64,000 bases of DNA. Origin: Streptomyces sp. APSN-46.1. GTDB taxonomy: Bacteria; Actinomycetota; Actinomycetes; Streptomycetales; Streptomycetaceae. The notes beneath the pieces are model-generated. The model was given only the letters and a program-made list of their open reading frames with translations. It was not told where the DNA came from and searched no databases. Location of the stretch: assembly GCF_022815725.1 (NCBI RefSeq), contig NZ_JALGRF010000001.1, positions 372,001 through 436,000 on the forward strand, written 5' to 3'. Shown here one piece after another: positions 18,992 through 27,996 of the stretch; position 1 is the first letter of the stretch, and each line of letters opens with the position of its first letter. The translations under genes were made by a program, and so were the position numbers.

Positions 18992-19028
18992 GGGCCGGGC
19001 AGATCCGCTTCCCGGGTCTGCCCGGCCC
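18992..19028 (+). terminator. Hairpin downstream of GH48
   Basis: Arms GGGCCGGGCAGA and TCTGCCCGGCCC (12 bp, perfect) with a 13-nt loop, ~37 bp after the GH48 stop and before a convergent gene, so it may serve both strands. Confidence 0.8.
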
Positions 19029-19053
19029 GACGGCTTCGTGCTCAATTTCGTGC

Positions 19054-19653
19054 TCAATGGGGACGAGTGCCGGTGAAATAGCTGGGGTCCTTGGGGCGCG
19101 CCGGGTCATGGCCGGTGGGACGGGGGGCCGGCGCCAGGTGGGGTATGTACTTGGAGCAGTGGATGTAGGCCTCTTCGATGCTCAGATGGACCCACATCTC
19201 AGGGCTGCGCCCCGGCGCGACGTCGGTGGGCAGCCCGGGATGGAGGGAGCGTAGGCCCGTGTCGGTGTAGAGCCGGGCCACGCCGTTGACGTGAAGGCCC
19301 ACGTGGTGGTGGGTGAAGTCCACGAACAGCATGCCGAGGTGGGGGTTCTCGGTCATGTTGCCGGCGCTGGCGAGCACACCGTTCCCGCGGAATTCGGGGT
19401 AGGCGAGCGAATGGTCGTCGATCACGTGGACGAATCCCGGGGGCCCCGCCCGGAAACTGGCATCACATTCTCCATGGGAGTCGGCGGTGGCCAAGAAGAC
19501 CATGGCCTGGCGGCCTATGAAGTCCCGCATCTCGGGTGTGAGGCAGGGGCGCACCTGCTGGTCGTAGAACCGGGCGGCGCGCTCGGCGGTGCCCAGCTGC
19601 TGCTGCAACTGGTGTTCACCTGCTGATCCGAAGGGCGGCGGGGGCAAGGTCAC
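19054..19653 (-). CDS. Pyridoxamine-phosphate-oxidase-fold FMN protein
   Basis: A 199-residue PPOX split-barrel protein. Landmarks are the N-terminal helix with RAARFYDQQVRPCLTPEM, the strand AMVFLATADSHGECDASFR, NGVLASAGNMTENPHLGM and the C-terminal IEEAYIHCSKYIP (given in pieces below 20 residues). This layout is the FMN-binding family often annotated as a stress or nitroreductase-like PPOX protein, not the vitamin B6 enzyme. GTG 19653 is preferred, with AGGAG eight bases upstream. It lies 37 bp behind the flavohemoglobin gene and is probably co-transcribed, suggesting a shared nitrosative or redox role. Substrate unknown. Confidence 0.8.
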   Translation of the reverse strand: MTLPPPPFGSAGEHQLQQQLGTAERAARFYDQQVRPCLTPEMRDFIGRQAMVFLATADSHGECDASFRAGPPGFVHVIDDHSLAYPEFRGNGVLASAGNMTENPHLGMLFVDFTHHHVGLHVNGVARLYTDTGLRSLHPGLPTDVAPGRSPEMWVHLSIEEAYIHCSKYIPHLAPAPRPTGHDPARPKDPSYFTGTRPH

Positions 19654-19690
19654 GGGGGGTTCTCCTGGCAGGACGAGCAAGCGCTTGGCT

Positions 19691-21013
19691 TCAGGGAAAG
19701 GACAGGACGGGCGTCTCGAACGGGTCGTGATGGATGCGGTCGGGCATGGTGCCGCCGAGCGTGAGCGTCTCGCTGGCGGAGACGACCATCGGGGCCGGTC
19801 CGCTGAGATAGACGTCGTGCTGGTACCACGGTCCGTACTCGGCCAGAACCTCCGGCAGGGACCCCCGGATTCCGGGGATGTACTCGTGGGAGACCGCGCC
19901 CCTGATGGTCAGCCAGTGGTGGCGCTGAGCCATCCGGAGCATGTCGTCCACCCCGTACAGCTCGGCACCGGTACGGGCACCGAGGAACAGGTCCACCTGA
20001 TGGCGCCCGCCGCGACGGGCCACCTCTTCGACGAGCGCGCGTATCGGGGCGAGGCCGGTGCCGCCGGCCACACAGAGCAGGTCGTTGAAGACGGCGGCAT
20101 CCAGCACCATGTCACCCATCGGGGCTCCCAGGTGGACCACGTCGCCCACCGCCGCTCGGTGCACCAGGGCGCTGCTGACAGAGCCGCCGGCCACGGCACG
20201 CACGTGAAAGGTGAGGGTGCCGTCCTCACGGGGCGCGTTGGCGGGGGAGTAGTAGCGCCACTGCTTCGGCCACCACGGAGTCTCGACGCTGACGTACTGT
20301 CCGGCGGCGTACTCGTAGGGCATGTGGGGCCGTACGGTGATCTCGGCGATGCCGTGTCCGCGCGGGACACGATGCACGACGGTGGCGGGCCACACGGCGG
20401 GCCGTACCGCCTCGTCCTCTTCGGCCGCACTGATCATGACCTCGGCGACCGCGCCGTACGCCTTGGTCCACGCGGCGGCGATGTCCGCGGTCCACGCGGG
20501 GCCGGCGTAGCGGGCCAGAGAGGCGAGGAGGCACTCGCCCACGGCCGGGAAGTGCGCGCTGAGCGTGCCGAATTTGCGGTGGTCGCGTCCGAGGTGTCCA
20601 CAGAAGCGAACCAGGTTCTCAGGGTCGTCGACCAGGTCCACGATGCGCAGCAGTGCGCGCAGCAAGCGGTCGCGTTGGGCGTCCATCCCCGGCGGGAACA
20701 TCGGACGGACTTCGGGGTAGCGGGCGAACAGGATCGCGTAGAAGTAGACCGTCATTTCTGCGGCAAGTGGTTCCACCACCGACACAGAGGCGCGAATGAG
20801 GTCTATTTCGCGGGCCGACAAAGGTGGCTCCTGCGCGACCTCCGGCTCGAAGGCAGGGACGGCCGGGGCGGGTGCCGGGGCTTCCGGAAACGGGAGCGCG
20901 GAACGGGGGCCTGCGCGATTGATCCGGAATCTCAACGGAGCAGCGCTCCTCCATCCGCTATTCGAGATGGCGCGGTGATCGGGCTGTCGAATGTGGCGGT
21001 CATGAGTCCTCAT
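19691..21013 (-). CDS. Flavohemoglobin (nitric-oxide-dioxygenase-like)
   Basis: A 440-residue fusion of a globin domain (~65-195) and a ferredoxin-reductase module. Globin: LSAREIDLIRASVSVV, with the proximal His in GHLGRDHRKFG (~145). FAD site: QWRYYSPANAP. NAD(P) site: CVAGGTGLAPIRALVEE. C-terminal DVYLSGPAPMV. Family members oxidise NO to nitrate with O2 and NAD(P)H in the cytosol. The globin is preceded by ~60 residues rich in Ala/Pro and of odd composition. The ATG at 21013 lacks a clear Shine-Dalgarno, so the start is uncertain and an internal start near residue 25 or later is possible. Confidence 0.87.
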   Translation of the reverse strand: MRTHDRHIRQPDHRAISNSGWRSAAPLRFRINRAGPRSALPFPEAPAPAPAVPAFEPEVAQEPPLSAREIDLIRASVSVVEPLAAEMTVYFYAILFARYPEVRPMFPPGMDAQRDRLLRALLRIVDLVDDPENLVRFCGHLGRDHRKFGTLSAHFPAVGECLLASLARYAGPAWTADIAAAWTKAYGAVAEVMISAAEEDEAVRPAVWPATVVHRVPRGHGIAEITVRPHMPYEYAAGQYVSVETPWWPKQWRYYSPANAPREDGTLTFHVRAVAGGSVSSALVHRAAVGDVVHLGAPMGDMVLDAAVFNDLLCVAGGTGLAPIRALVEEVARRGGRHQVDLFLGARTGAELYGVDDMLRMAQRHHWLTIRGAVSHEYIPGIRGSLPEVLAEYGPWYQHDVYLSGPAPMVVSASETLTLGGTMPDRIHHDPFETPVLSFP

Positions 21014-21136
21014 CGGGGGTCGGGAGCGCCGAACGGATCAAGCGGTTCCGGACGCTACATGACCGCGCAGGTGACGCAGAAGTAACAAAGGGGTATGACC
21101 GCCATGCCCCGATTCCCCCTGAGTAGCCCCCGGTCC

Positions 21137-22282
21137 TCAGCCCGAGACGGCCTCGGCCCAGCCGCGGTTGACGGTCCGTCTCGCCTTCTCCGTCTGTGCC
21201 TCCGTCGGAAACGCCGGCGTGCCCTCGACCGTCGGCAGTTTCTCCGCGGCGGCCGTGTCCAGGGTGCCGTCCTTCTCCATGGCGTCCATGAGGACGGGGC
21301 GGGCATAGGCGCCGAGCCGGATGTTCTGGCCTTCCGGGCTGAAGAGGTATTCCTGCCACAGACGTGCCGCCGCGGGGTGCGGGGCTTCTTTGTTCACCCC
21401 GTTCGCGTAGTACTGGGCGAAGCTGCCGTCGAAGGGGATGGCGGTCCGCCAGTCGACGTCCGTGCCCTTCTCGCGGAATTCGTCGGCGTATCCGAGGTTG
21501 AGGAAGTCCCAGTCGACGCTGATCGGGGTCTGGCCCGTCGCGATCGTGGCCGGGGTGGATTCGACCGGGATGAAGTTACCGTTCTTGCTGAGCTCGGCGA
21601 AGAAGTCGATGCCGGGCTGGATGTCGTCGAAGGAACCCCCGTTCGCCAGGGCCGCCGCGTACACCCCGGCGAAGGCGGCGCCGGACTTGGTGGGGTCGCC
21701 GTTGAGCGAGACCTGGCCCTTGTACTCGGGCTTGCGCAGGTCGGCGAAGGTCGCGGGGCAGGTCTTGACGCGCTTGGCGTCACAGCCGATCGAGATGTAG
21801 CCGCCGTAGTTGTTGTACCAGCGGGCCTTCGGGTCCTTCTGTTCCTTGGGGATCTCGTCGTACGCGGCGACCTCGTACGGAGCGAGCAGGCCCTGCCGGG
21901 CCGCGGACTGCGCGAACGAGTCCCCCACGTCGATCACGTCGGGGGCCTGGCCTCCGCCCCTGTGCTCCTTCAGGGCGTTGATCTCGTCCTGGCTGGTACC
22001 TTCCGGGTTCTCCACCATGACCTTGATCCCGTACTTCTTCTCGAAGCCGTCGATCAGTGCGCCGTAGTTGGCCCAGTCCCTCGGGAGCGCGATCGTGTTG
22101 AGCGAGCCCTCTTTCTTCGCCGCTGTGGTCAGTGCCGCCATGCCCCCGGCGTCCGCGGCGGAGGTGGCCACCGCAGGTGCTCTGGGCCCGGCGGGGGGCT
22201 TGTCTCCGCAGGCGCCGAGGGGCGCCGCCGCGAGGGCCAGGCAGACGGCGACGGAGGCTGTCCGGAGACGGGGTACGGGCAC
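21137..22282 (-). CDS. ABC-transporter solute-binding lipoprotein (PotD/iron type)
   Basis: A 381-residue type 2 periplasmic-binding protein with a lipobox (ALAAAPLGACGDKPP). Mature landmarks are LNTIALPRDWANYGALIDGFE, split here as LNTIALPRDW and ANYGALIDGF, then APDVIDVGDSFAQSA, KGQVSLNGDPTKSG and PISVDWDFLNLGYADEF. This profile belongs to the polyamine/ferric-iron/thiamine-like binding group. GTG start with GGAG five bases upstream. No permease or ATPase gene adjoins it, so it is either an orphan or works with a remote transporter. Ligand not predictable. Confidence 0.82.
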   Translation of the reverse strand: MPVPRLRTASVAVCLALAAAPLGACGDKPPAGPRAPAVATSAADAGGMAALTTAAKKEGSLNTIALPRDWANYGALIDGFEKKYGIKVMVENPEGTSQDEINALKEHRGGGQAPDVIDVGDSFAQSAARQGLLAPYEVAAYDEIPKEQKDPKARWYNNYGGYISIGCDAKRVKTCPATFADLRKPEYKGQVSLNGDPTKSGAAFAGVYAAALANGGSFDDIQPGIDFFAELSKNGNFIPVESTPATIATGQTPISVDWDFLNLGYADEFREKGTDVDWRTAIPFDGSFAQYYANGVNKEAPHPAAARLWQEYLFSPEGQNIRLGAYARPVLMDAMEKDGTLDTAAAEKLPTVEGTPAFPTEAQTEKARRTVNRGWAEAVSG

Positions 22283-22415
22283 AAAGGCTCCATAACGAGC
22301 GGTCGCGTACTGATCGAGGCCAGCGTACGTTCGGCGGCCTCGGCAGCGCGGTCACAGACGGTGGTGTCCGCTGTCTTCCCTGTGTCTTCCCTGCGGCTGC
22401 CGTACCGGCGCGTTC

Positions 22416-25253
22416 TCAGAACCGCTCGTCGTCCCACCCGGCCAGGAGCGCCTCCCCGAGATCCATCGCGGGCGGTGCGGCCCCGTCGTGGAGAGCCTGC
22501 TCGCTCCAGATGATCTTGCCGCGAGCGGTGTAGCGGGTGCCCCAGCGCTCGGCGAACTGCGCGACGAGGAACAGGCCGCGGCCGCCCTCGTCGGTGGCCT
22601 TGGCCCGGCGCAGGTGCGGGGAGGTGCTGGACCCGTCGGAGACCTCGCAGATCAGGCTCCGGTCGTACAGCAGCCTCACCCTGATGGGCTCGGTGCCGTA
22701 GCGGATGGCGTTGGTTATCAGTTCGCTGAGGATGAGTTCCGTGGTGAAGGCGATGTCCTCCAGGCCCCAGTCCGCCAGTCTGCGGGCGCAGGCGTTGCGC
22801 ACCGGGGACACCGCCGCGGGGTCGGGGGACACGTCCCACTCGGCGATCCGCGCGGGGTCCAGTCGGCGGGTGCGGGCCACCAGCAGCGCGACGTCGTCGC
22901 TGGGCCTGGTGGACAGCATCGCGTCGATCACCGCGGTGCAGGTTTCCTCCGGGGTGCGGGCGGGCCCGGCCAGGGCGGCGCGCAGCGCTGCCAGGCCGAC
23001 GTCCGGATCGCGGTCGCGGCTCTCGATCAGCCCGTCGGTGAAGAGCGCCAGCCGGGAGCCTTCGGGCAGGGTGAGCGCCATGGTCTCCATCGGCATCCCC
23101 GCGCCCAGACCCAGCGGCGGGGAGACCGGCACCTCGGGGAAGGACACGGTTCCGTCGGGGCGGACCAGAGCGGGGCCCGGATGACCGGCGGTGGCGGCCG
23201 TCACCTGCCCCGAGACGGGATCGTAGACGGCGCACAGGCAGGTGGCTCCGGTGATCCCCTGCCACTCCTGCTCATCGCTGTCGATGTGGGCGACCAGCTC
23301 GTCCAGGTGGCTCAGGAGCTCGTCCGGGGGCAGGTCGAGGGTGGAGAAGTTGTACACGGCGGTGCGCAGGCGGCCCATGGTGGCGGCGGCGTGCAGACCG
23401 TGGCCGACGACGTCGCCGACCACCAGGGCCACTCGGGCGCCGGGCAGCGGGATGACGTCGAACCAGTCACCGCCCACCCCGGCCTGGGCGGCCAGATAGC
23501 GGTGCGCGACCTCGACGGCGGACTGCTCCGGTACGCCCCGGGGCAGCAGGCTGCGCTGCAGGGTGACGGCCATGGTGTGCTCGCGGGTGTAGCGGCGGGC
23601 ATTGTCGACGGACACCGCCGCCCGGGCGGTCAGCTCCTCGGCGAAGGACACATCCTCCTCGTCGAACGGCGGGGAGTCCTGCCCCCGCCAGTAGCCGGCC
23701 ATCCCCAGCACCACGCCCCGGGCCCGCAGGGGCACGACGATCAGGGAGTGGATGCCGCGGTCCAGGATCTGCAGGGCGTTGGCCTGGTTCTGGGCCCGCC
23801 AGCGATGGGTGGCGCGCAGGTCCGCCTCCAGGACCGCATGGCCGTCGGCCAGCCCGGCGGCCATGGGACCGGTGGGAGCGAACCGGACCAGCTCGCCGAC
23901 GGCGGAGAGCGGGTGGTCGCCCTGAAGGCCGGCGACGGCGGTGCGGCGCATCTCGGTGATCGCTTCGGGCGGCTCCTCGCCGCGCAGCACGGGGTCCAGC
24001 AGGTCGACCGTGACCACGTCGGCGAACCGCGGGACCGCCACCTCCGCCAGTTCCTCCGCGGTGCGCTCCACGTTCAGCGTCGTTCCGACCTGCACCCCCG
24101 CGTCGTAGAGCAACTTCAGCCGCTCGCGGGCCACTTCGGCCCTGCCGGAGAGTGCCCGCAGCTCGGTGGTGTCCCGCAGCGTGACAACGGTCCCGGCCTG
24201 CCCGTAGGGGGCGGTGGGCCGGATGTTCACCGCCAGCAGCCGATCGGCTGCCATGTGCAGCTCGTCGGTCGCGGAACGGCCCGATGCGATCGGACCGGCG
24301 ATCCCCTCTTCCAGACCAAGGTCCGTGACGGGGAGCCCTTCCGCGTCCACCGGCAGATCCAGCAGCCGCCGGGCCTCGTCATTGGCCAGCAGCAGCCGTC
24401 CGCCGCCGCCGACGATCAGTACGCCCTCCCGCACCGCGTGCAGCACCGCGTCGTGGTGCTCGTACATCCTCGTCATCTCGGCCGGTCCCAGGCCGTGGGT
24501 CCGGCGCAGCAGCCGACGGCTCACCAGAGCCGTCCCGCCCGCCGACACGGCGAGCACCGCGGCCGCGCTGCCGAGGACGACCGGCACCTGCCGGTTCACC
24601 ATGCTCTGGACGTTCTGGACCGTGACCGGGGAGGAGACGACGGCGATGACGGAGCCGTCGGCGTCCTTGACCGGGACCACCGAGACCACGGACCGCCCCA
24701 GGGACCCTTCGAACGTCTCGGTGAAGGACTTGCCGGCCGCCGCCTCGGCGAAGGGGCCGACGACGTGTTTCCCGATCTGTTCCGGGTCGCTGTGGGTGAG
24801 GGTGACGCCGTCGAGCGTGTACACGTTGATGCCGTCGACCCCGGCGATCTTCCGGGCCGCCTCGGCGCTCGGCTGTAGCACCGCGCTCGGATGGGGGCTG
24901 CGCAGGGCCGCGACGATTCCCGGAGATTCGGCGAACGTTCCGGCGGCGGCGAGCGTACGGTTCCGGGCGTCCAGCATGCCGGCGTTCCGGGCCTGCACCA
25001 CGAGCGCCACCACCGCGGCGGCGACGAGGAGCACTACGACGGCCAGCTGTATAAGGAACACCTCGCCGGCCACGCTGCGCACGCTCAGCAAGGAGGACAG
25101 ACGCTGCGGCCGCCGCGCCGTCCTTCCCTTGGGGGGCGAGGCGTGCTCCTGACGCTCCTGGTGGTGTCCTGAGCGGGGATGCCGAGGGGGAGAGGAAGAG
25201 CCCGTGGTCCAGCCGAGCAGCCAACGCCGGAAACGTCCAAGGAGATGGCTCAT
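22416..25253 (-). CDS. Membrane sensor SpoIIE-type phosphatase with PAS, GAF and HATPase domains
   Basis: A 945-residue regulator. A basic N-terminus precedes TM1 (VFLIQLAVVVLLVAAAVVAL). An extracytoplasmic sensor (~95-210, DGINVYTLDGVTLTHSD, GSLGRSVVSVVPVKD) is followed by TM2 (~225-250). Then come a PAS domain, a GAF domain (GTTLNVERTAEELAEVAVP), a PPM phosphatase (VGGDWFDVIPLPG, VVGDVVGHGLHAAA) and a C-terminal HATPase (LILSELITNAIRYG). Phosphatase plus kinase-like modules suggest it both de-phosphorylates an anti-sigma antagonist and binds a sigma factor in partner switching. Start ATG 25253 is the best available. It is divergent from a second PPM protein 150 bp away. Confidence 0.9.
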   Translation of the reverse strand: MSHLLGRFRRWLLGWTTGSSSPPRHPRSGHHQERQEHASPPKGRTARRPQRLSSLLSVRSVAGEVFLIQLAVVVLLVAAAVVALVVQARNAGMLDARNRTLAAAGTFAESPGIVAALRSPHPSAVLQPSAEAARKIAGVDGINVYTLDGVTLTHSDPEQIGKHVVGPFAEAAAGKSFTETFEGSLGRSVVSVVPVKDADGSVIAVVSSPVTVQNVQSMVNRQVPVVLGSAAAVLAVSAGGTALVSRRLLRRTHGLGPAEMTRMYEHHDAVLHAVREGVLIVGGGGRLLLANDEARRLLDLPVDAEGLPVTDLGLEEGIAGPIASGRSATDELHMAADRLLAVNIRPTAPYGQAGTVVTLRDTTELRALSGRAEVARERLKLLYDAGVQVGTTLNVERTAEELAEVAVPRFADVVTVDLLDPVLRGEEPPEAITEMRRTAVAGLQGDHPLSAVGELVRFAPTGPMAAGLADGHAVLEADLRATHRWRAQNQANALQILDRGIHSLIVVPLRARGVVLGMAGYWRGQDSPPFDEEDVSFAEELTARAAVSVDNARRYTREHTMAVTLQRSLLPRGVPEQSAVEVAHRYLAAQAGVGGDWFDVIPLPGARVALVVGDVVGHGLHAAATMGRLRTAVYNFSTLDLPPDELLSHLDELVAHIDSDEQEWQGITGATCLCAVYDPVSGQVTAATAGHPGPALVRPDGTVSFPEVPVSPPLGLGAGMPMETMALTLPEGSRLALFTDGLIESRDRDPDVGLAALRAALAGPARTPEETCTAVIDAMLSTRPSDDVALLVARTRRLDPARIAEWDVSPDPAAVSPVRNACARRLADWGLEDIAFTTELILSELITNAIRYGTEPIRVRLLYDRSLICEVSDGSSTSPHLRRAKATDEGGRGLFLVAQFAERWGTRYTARGKIIWSEQALHDGAAPPAMDLGEALLAGWDDERF

Positions 25254-25403
25254 ACTCCATTTTCTAACCTCTACGGGTCGTCGGCAGCGGGGAGCGACGA
25301 TCACCGAGCAGGAACCGTCACCGGTTCCGGCGGCGACCGGACGCCCACGGGGACCGGTGCACCGGAGTGGCGGCCATGCGTCCGGGCAAGGCAGGCTGTA
25401 CTC

Positions 25404-26636
25404 ATGAGAGCGCCTTTGCGCTCGCCCCCGGGACCGGGAGCCGGCGGCCACCACCAGGTCCTTTTCGCCCTCGCGGAGTGCCTGCCCTTCGCGGTCGCCC
25501 TGCTGGTGCTCCTCGTCGAGCTCACGCCGGCGCACTTCGTGTACACCGGCCCCCTGCTGGTTGCGACACCCGCTCTGGCAGCGGTGACGATGGGTCCCAA
25601 GGGCACGCTCGCGGCGACGGGAGTGGCCATCGCCATCAGCGTGACCACCGCCACCTACAACCGTGCCTGGGGCGGCCAGCAGGTCTACACGAACTTCCTC
25701 GCCCTGTTCCTGGTCGCGGTGGCGAGCTTCATGACGAGCCGCACCGCGCGCACGCGCCAGGAGAAGGAGCTCAACCAGGTCCGCCGGATCGCCACGGCCG
25801 CCCAGGATGTCCTGCTGCGGCCCGTGCCGGCCCGGCTGGGCCCCGTCAGGGCGGCCAGCATGTACATGGCGGCCGAGACGGGCGCGCAGATCGGCGGCGA
25901 TCTGTACGACGCGGTCCAGACCCGGTACGGGGTCCGGATGATCGTCGGGGATGTCCGGGGCAAGGGACTGCCCGCCGTACGGGCCGCCGCGGTCGTGCTG
26001 GGCGCATTCCGGGAGTCCGTGCACTACGAGGACGACCTGGTGGAGGTCGTCAACCACTGCGAAGCGGCCCTGCGGCGGGACGCCGCCGCCGCCGACGACG
26101 GCGCGGACGCGGGTGCGGGCGCCGACGCCGACGCGGGTGCGGGCGACGGCGCGGGCGTGGCCGGCGGTGACGACGCCCTTCTCGAGGGATTCGTCACCGC
26201 GCTCGTGGCCCAGATCCCGGACAGTCCCCACGTCGAGGTGATCAACCGGGGCCATCCGCCCCCGCTGCTGCAGCGCAACGGCACGGTCCGGTCCCTGATG
26301 CCCAGCTCCCCCTTGCCGCCGTTGGGTCTCGAGGAATTCATCAGCGGTCCTCCCGCGCGGATGGACAGCTATCCGTTCGCACCGGGGGACCGGCTGCTGT
26401 TGTGCACCGACGGCGTCATCGAGGCCCGCGACCGGGACAGCGCCTTCTTCGACTTGCCCGAGGCCATGATGACCATGCGGGACCACACCCGGCAGGCGTT
26501 CCTGGAGGGCCTGCGCCAGGCATTGGTCCGCCACACCCAGGGCCGCCTGATGGACGATGTGGCGGTCATCCTTCTCGACCGGCGCGAGGACGAGGGGCCC
26601 GGGTCGACCGGAGGCCCGGCCCAGGGTCCGCGGTAG
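25404..26636 (+). CDS. Membrane-bound PPM/SpoIIE-type phosphatase
   Basis: A 410-residue protein. Three to four membrane segments fill residues ~20-115 (AECLPFAVALLVLLVEL, then LALFLVAVASFMTS). A linker helix (RQEKELNQVRRIATAAQDVL) leads to a PPM phosphatase domain: GDLYDAVQTRYGVRMIVGDV (metal-binding Asp residues) and RLLLCTDGVIEARD near the end. An Ala/Asp/Gly-rich insert (~220-245) comes from a GC-rich microrepeat and would sit in a surface loop. ATG 25404. It shares a 150-bp divergent promoter region with the larger phosphatase, so the pair may be co-regulated. Confidence 0.88.
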   Translation: MRAPLRSPPGPGAGGHHQVLFALAECLPFAVALLVLLVELTPAHFVYTGPLLVATPALAAVTMGPKGTLAATGVAIAISVTTATYNRAWGGQQVYTNFLALFLVAVASFMTSRTARTRQEKELNQVRRIATAAQDVLLRPVPARLGPVRAASMYMAAETGAQIGGDLYDAVQTRYGVRMIVGDVRGKGLPAVRAAAVVLGAFRESVHYEDDLVEVVNHCEAALRRDAAAADDGADAGAGADADAGAGDGAGVAGGDDALLEGFVTALVAQIPDSPHVEVINRGHPPPLLQRNGTVRSLMPSSPLPPLGLEEFISGPPARMDSYPFAPGDRLLLCTDGVIEARDRDSAFFDLPEAMMTMRDHTRQAFLEGLRQALVRHTQGRLMDDVAVILLDRREDEGPGSTGGPAQGPR

Positions 26637-26740
26637 GCCCCGTCCCGGTCAGGTCCCGCAGTGCTGATCTACAGGTGACCGCTGGGCGTGATCCCGGATG
26701 GGCTCCCAATCGCCCCGGCAGCAGCTCCCCACTCGACCGC

Positions 26741-26812
26741 TCACCGTTCGAGAAGGGCCCGGAGCGCCTCGGCGATCTCGGCGGGTGCCTCCTCGGCCAT
26801 GAAGTGGCCGCA
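26741..26812 (-). pseudogene. C-terminal fragment of an alpha/beta hydrolase
   Basis: The minus strand ends a frame with CGHFMAEEAPAEIAEALRALLER, the typical last helix and catalytic-His segment of haloalkane-dehalogenase-like hydrolases. Upstream the frames break up and no catalytic domain can be read. 26637-27475 holds no intact gene, only this and the next fragment. Confidence 0.55.
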
Positions 26813-27216
26813 GGTCGGCGGCGGTGGTCGGCCGCAGCGAGGACAAGCCTGAGGTAGCGGCGAGGGTCGCCCATGCCGGGCGGGCATCGACCTGCGTACG
26901 GCCCACTCCGTCCGAGACCGCCCTCCGGACGGCGGTACGCAAGGTAATGGACACCCCGGCCTTCCGGAGCAAACGCCGCTGCCCTGGCTGCCCAGTACGG
27001 TGCCGTCCGGTCCGGCCCCCGTGCCGCCGAACTCATCGAACGGCTGATGCGGAGTCCGCGTGACCGACGCGCGCCTCAGGTAGGTGAACCGGCGCGTCCA
27101 CGAACACGTAGTGCCCTCCGCGGCCCGCCACGAGCGGCGCCACCGGCGGCGCTCCATAGGCGTACCGGAGCCAGCCTTGCGCGGAGGCACGGACCCCGGC
27201 AACGGGCCTTCGCACC

Positions 27217-27453
27217 GGGCGACTCACCGCCCTTCCGGAGCGCGCCCCGCCCCGATGGCTCGACGGCCCGATCGACCTCGTGGGACACGACTGGGGAGCC
27301 CTCCTGGTACGGCATGACGTCGCCCGGCTCTGGCGGAGACCGGATGCGGGGGAGGAGTGGGTGACTTCCGCACTGGAGGTTTCGGATCCCGGCAGCCCCC
27401 TCAGCGCGCCGGTCAGCTGCGTGCGGCAGGCGCTCCCGAGGGCGACGCCCTGA
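27217..27453 (+). pseudogene. Alpha/beta hydrolase nucleophile-elbow fragment
   Basis: The plus-strand frame contains WLDGPIDLVGHDWGALLV, the oxyanion and nucleophile-elbow region of an alpha/beta hydrolase (GHDWG). Homology stops abruptly on both sides. It is opposite in direction to the fragment at 26741, so either an inversion split one gene or two genes decayed here. Confidence 0.55.
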
Positions 27454-27475
27454 CGATGGGAGAGAACTTCGACGG

Positions 27476-27906
27476 GTGATGGCCTTGTCCATCCTCGCCC
27501 TGCACCGGTCCGCGACCCCCAATCCGTACGCGCACTGGGGAGCGGAGCTGACGTCCGCGCCAAAGGCTCCGGGCGAGAGCGTCACCACCGTCGACCATCT
27601 GGTCATCACCGCCATGGACCCGGTGCCGAACACGCTCGCCGCCTTCAACACCACGGACGCCGTCCGCGTCGTGACCATCAAACCGGTCGGCTACGCCGAG
27701 GCCGTCGGGTCAACGCGCTGCACCCGGCGCTCATCGGAGACAGTCCCAAGTGGCGTCACGTGACTGATCACCCGCATGCCTCCCGGACCCCCATCGGACG
27801 CCTCGTGACCATGGACGAGATGGCCGACGCCGCGGACTTCCTGCTGCGCAACACCGGCATGAACGCCCACGACCTGCACGTCGATGGCGGCATCCTCATC
27901 ACCTGA
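27476..27906 (+). pseudogene. Decayed SDR oxidoreductase
   Basis: The first part reads VDHLVITAMDPVPNTLAAF and VVTIKPVGYAEAV, like the middle of a short-chain dehydrogenase. After a frameshift near 27710 another frame reads VNALHPALIGDSPKWRHV, GRLVTMDEMADAADFLL and DLHVDGGILIT, ending at 27906, which is an SDR C-terminus. The Rossmann TGxxxGIG and the YxxxK region are missing, so the gene has lost its N-terminus and active site. Confidence 0.7.
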
Positions 27907-27996
27907 GGGGCCGTTGCGGCCGCGGGGAGGCCCTTGCCGGAGGTTGTTCGGAAGCCACGCTCAGCCGGGCGTGGGCTCCGGCCGTTCTGTCCACAC

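Noticed and set aside
22416..26534. One giant 1372-residue phosphatase including the region past 25253
   Set aside because: Upstream of 25253 the frame is antisense to the divergent PPM gene; the real protein starts at the ATG at 25253.
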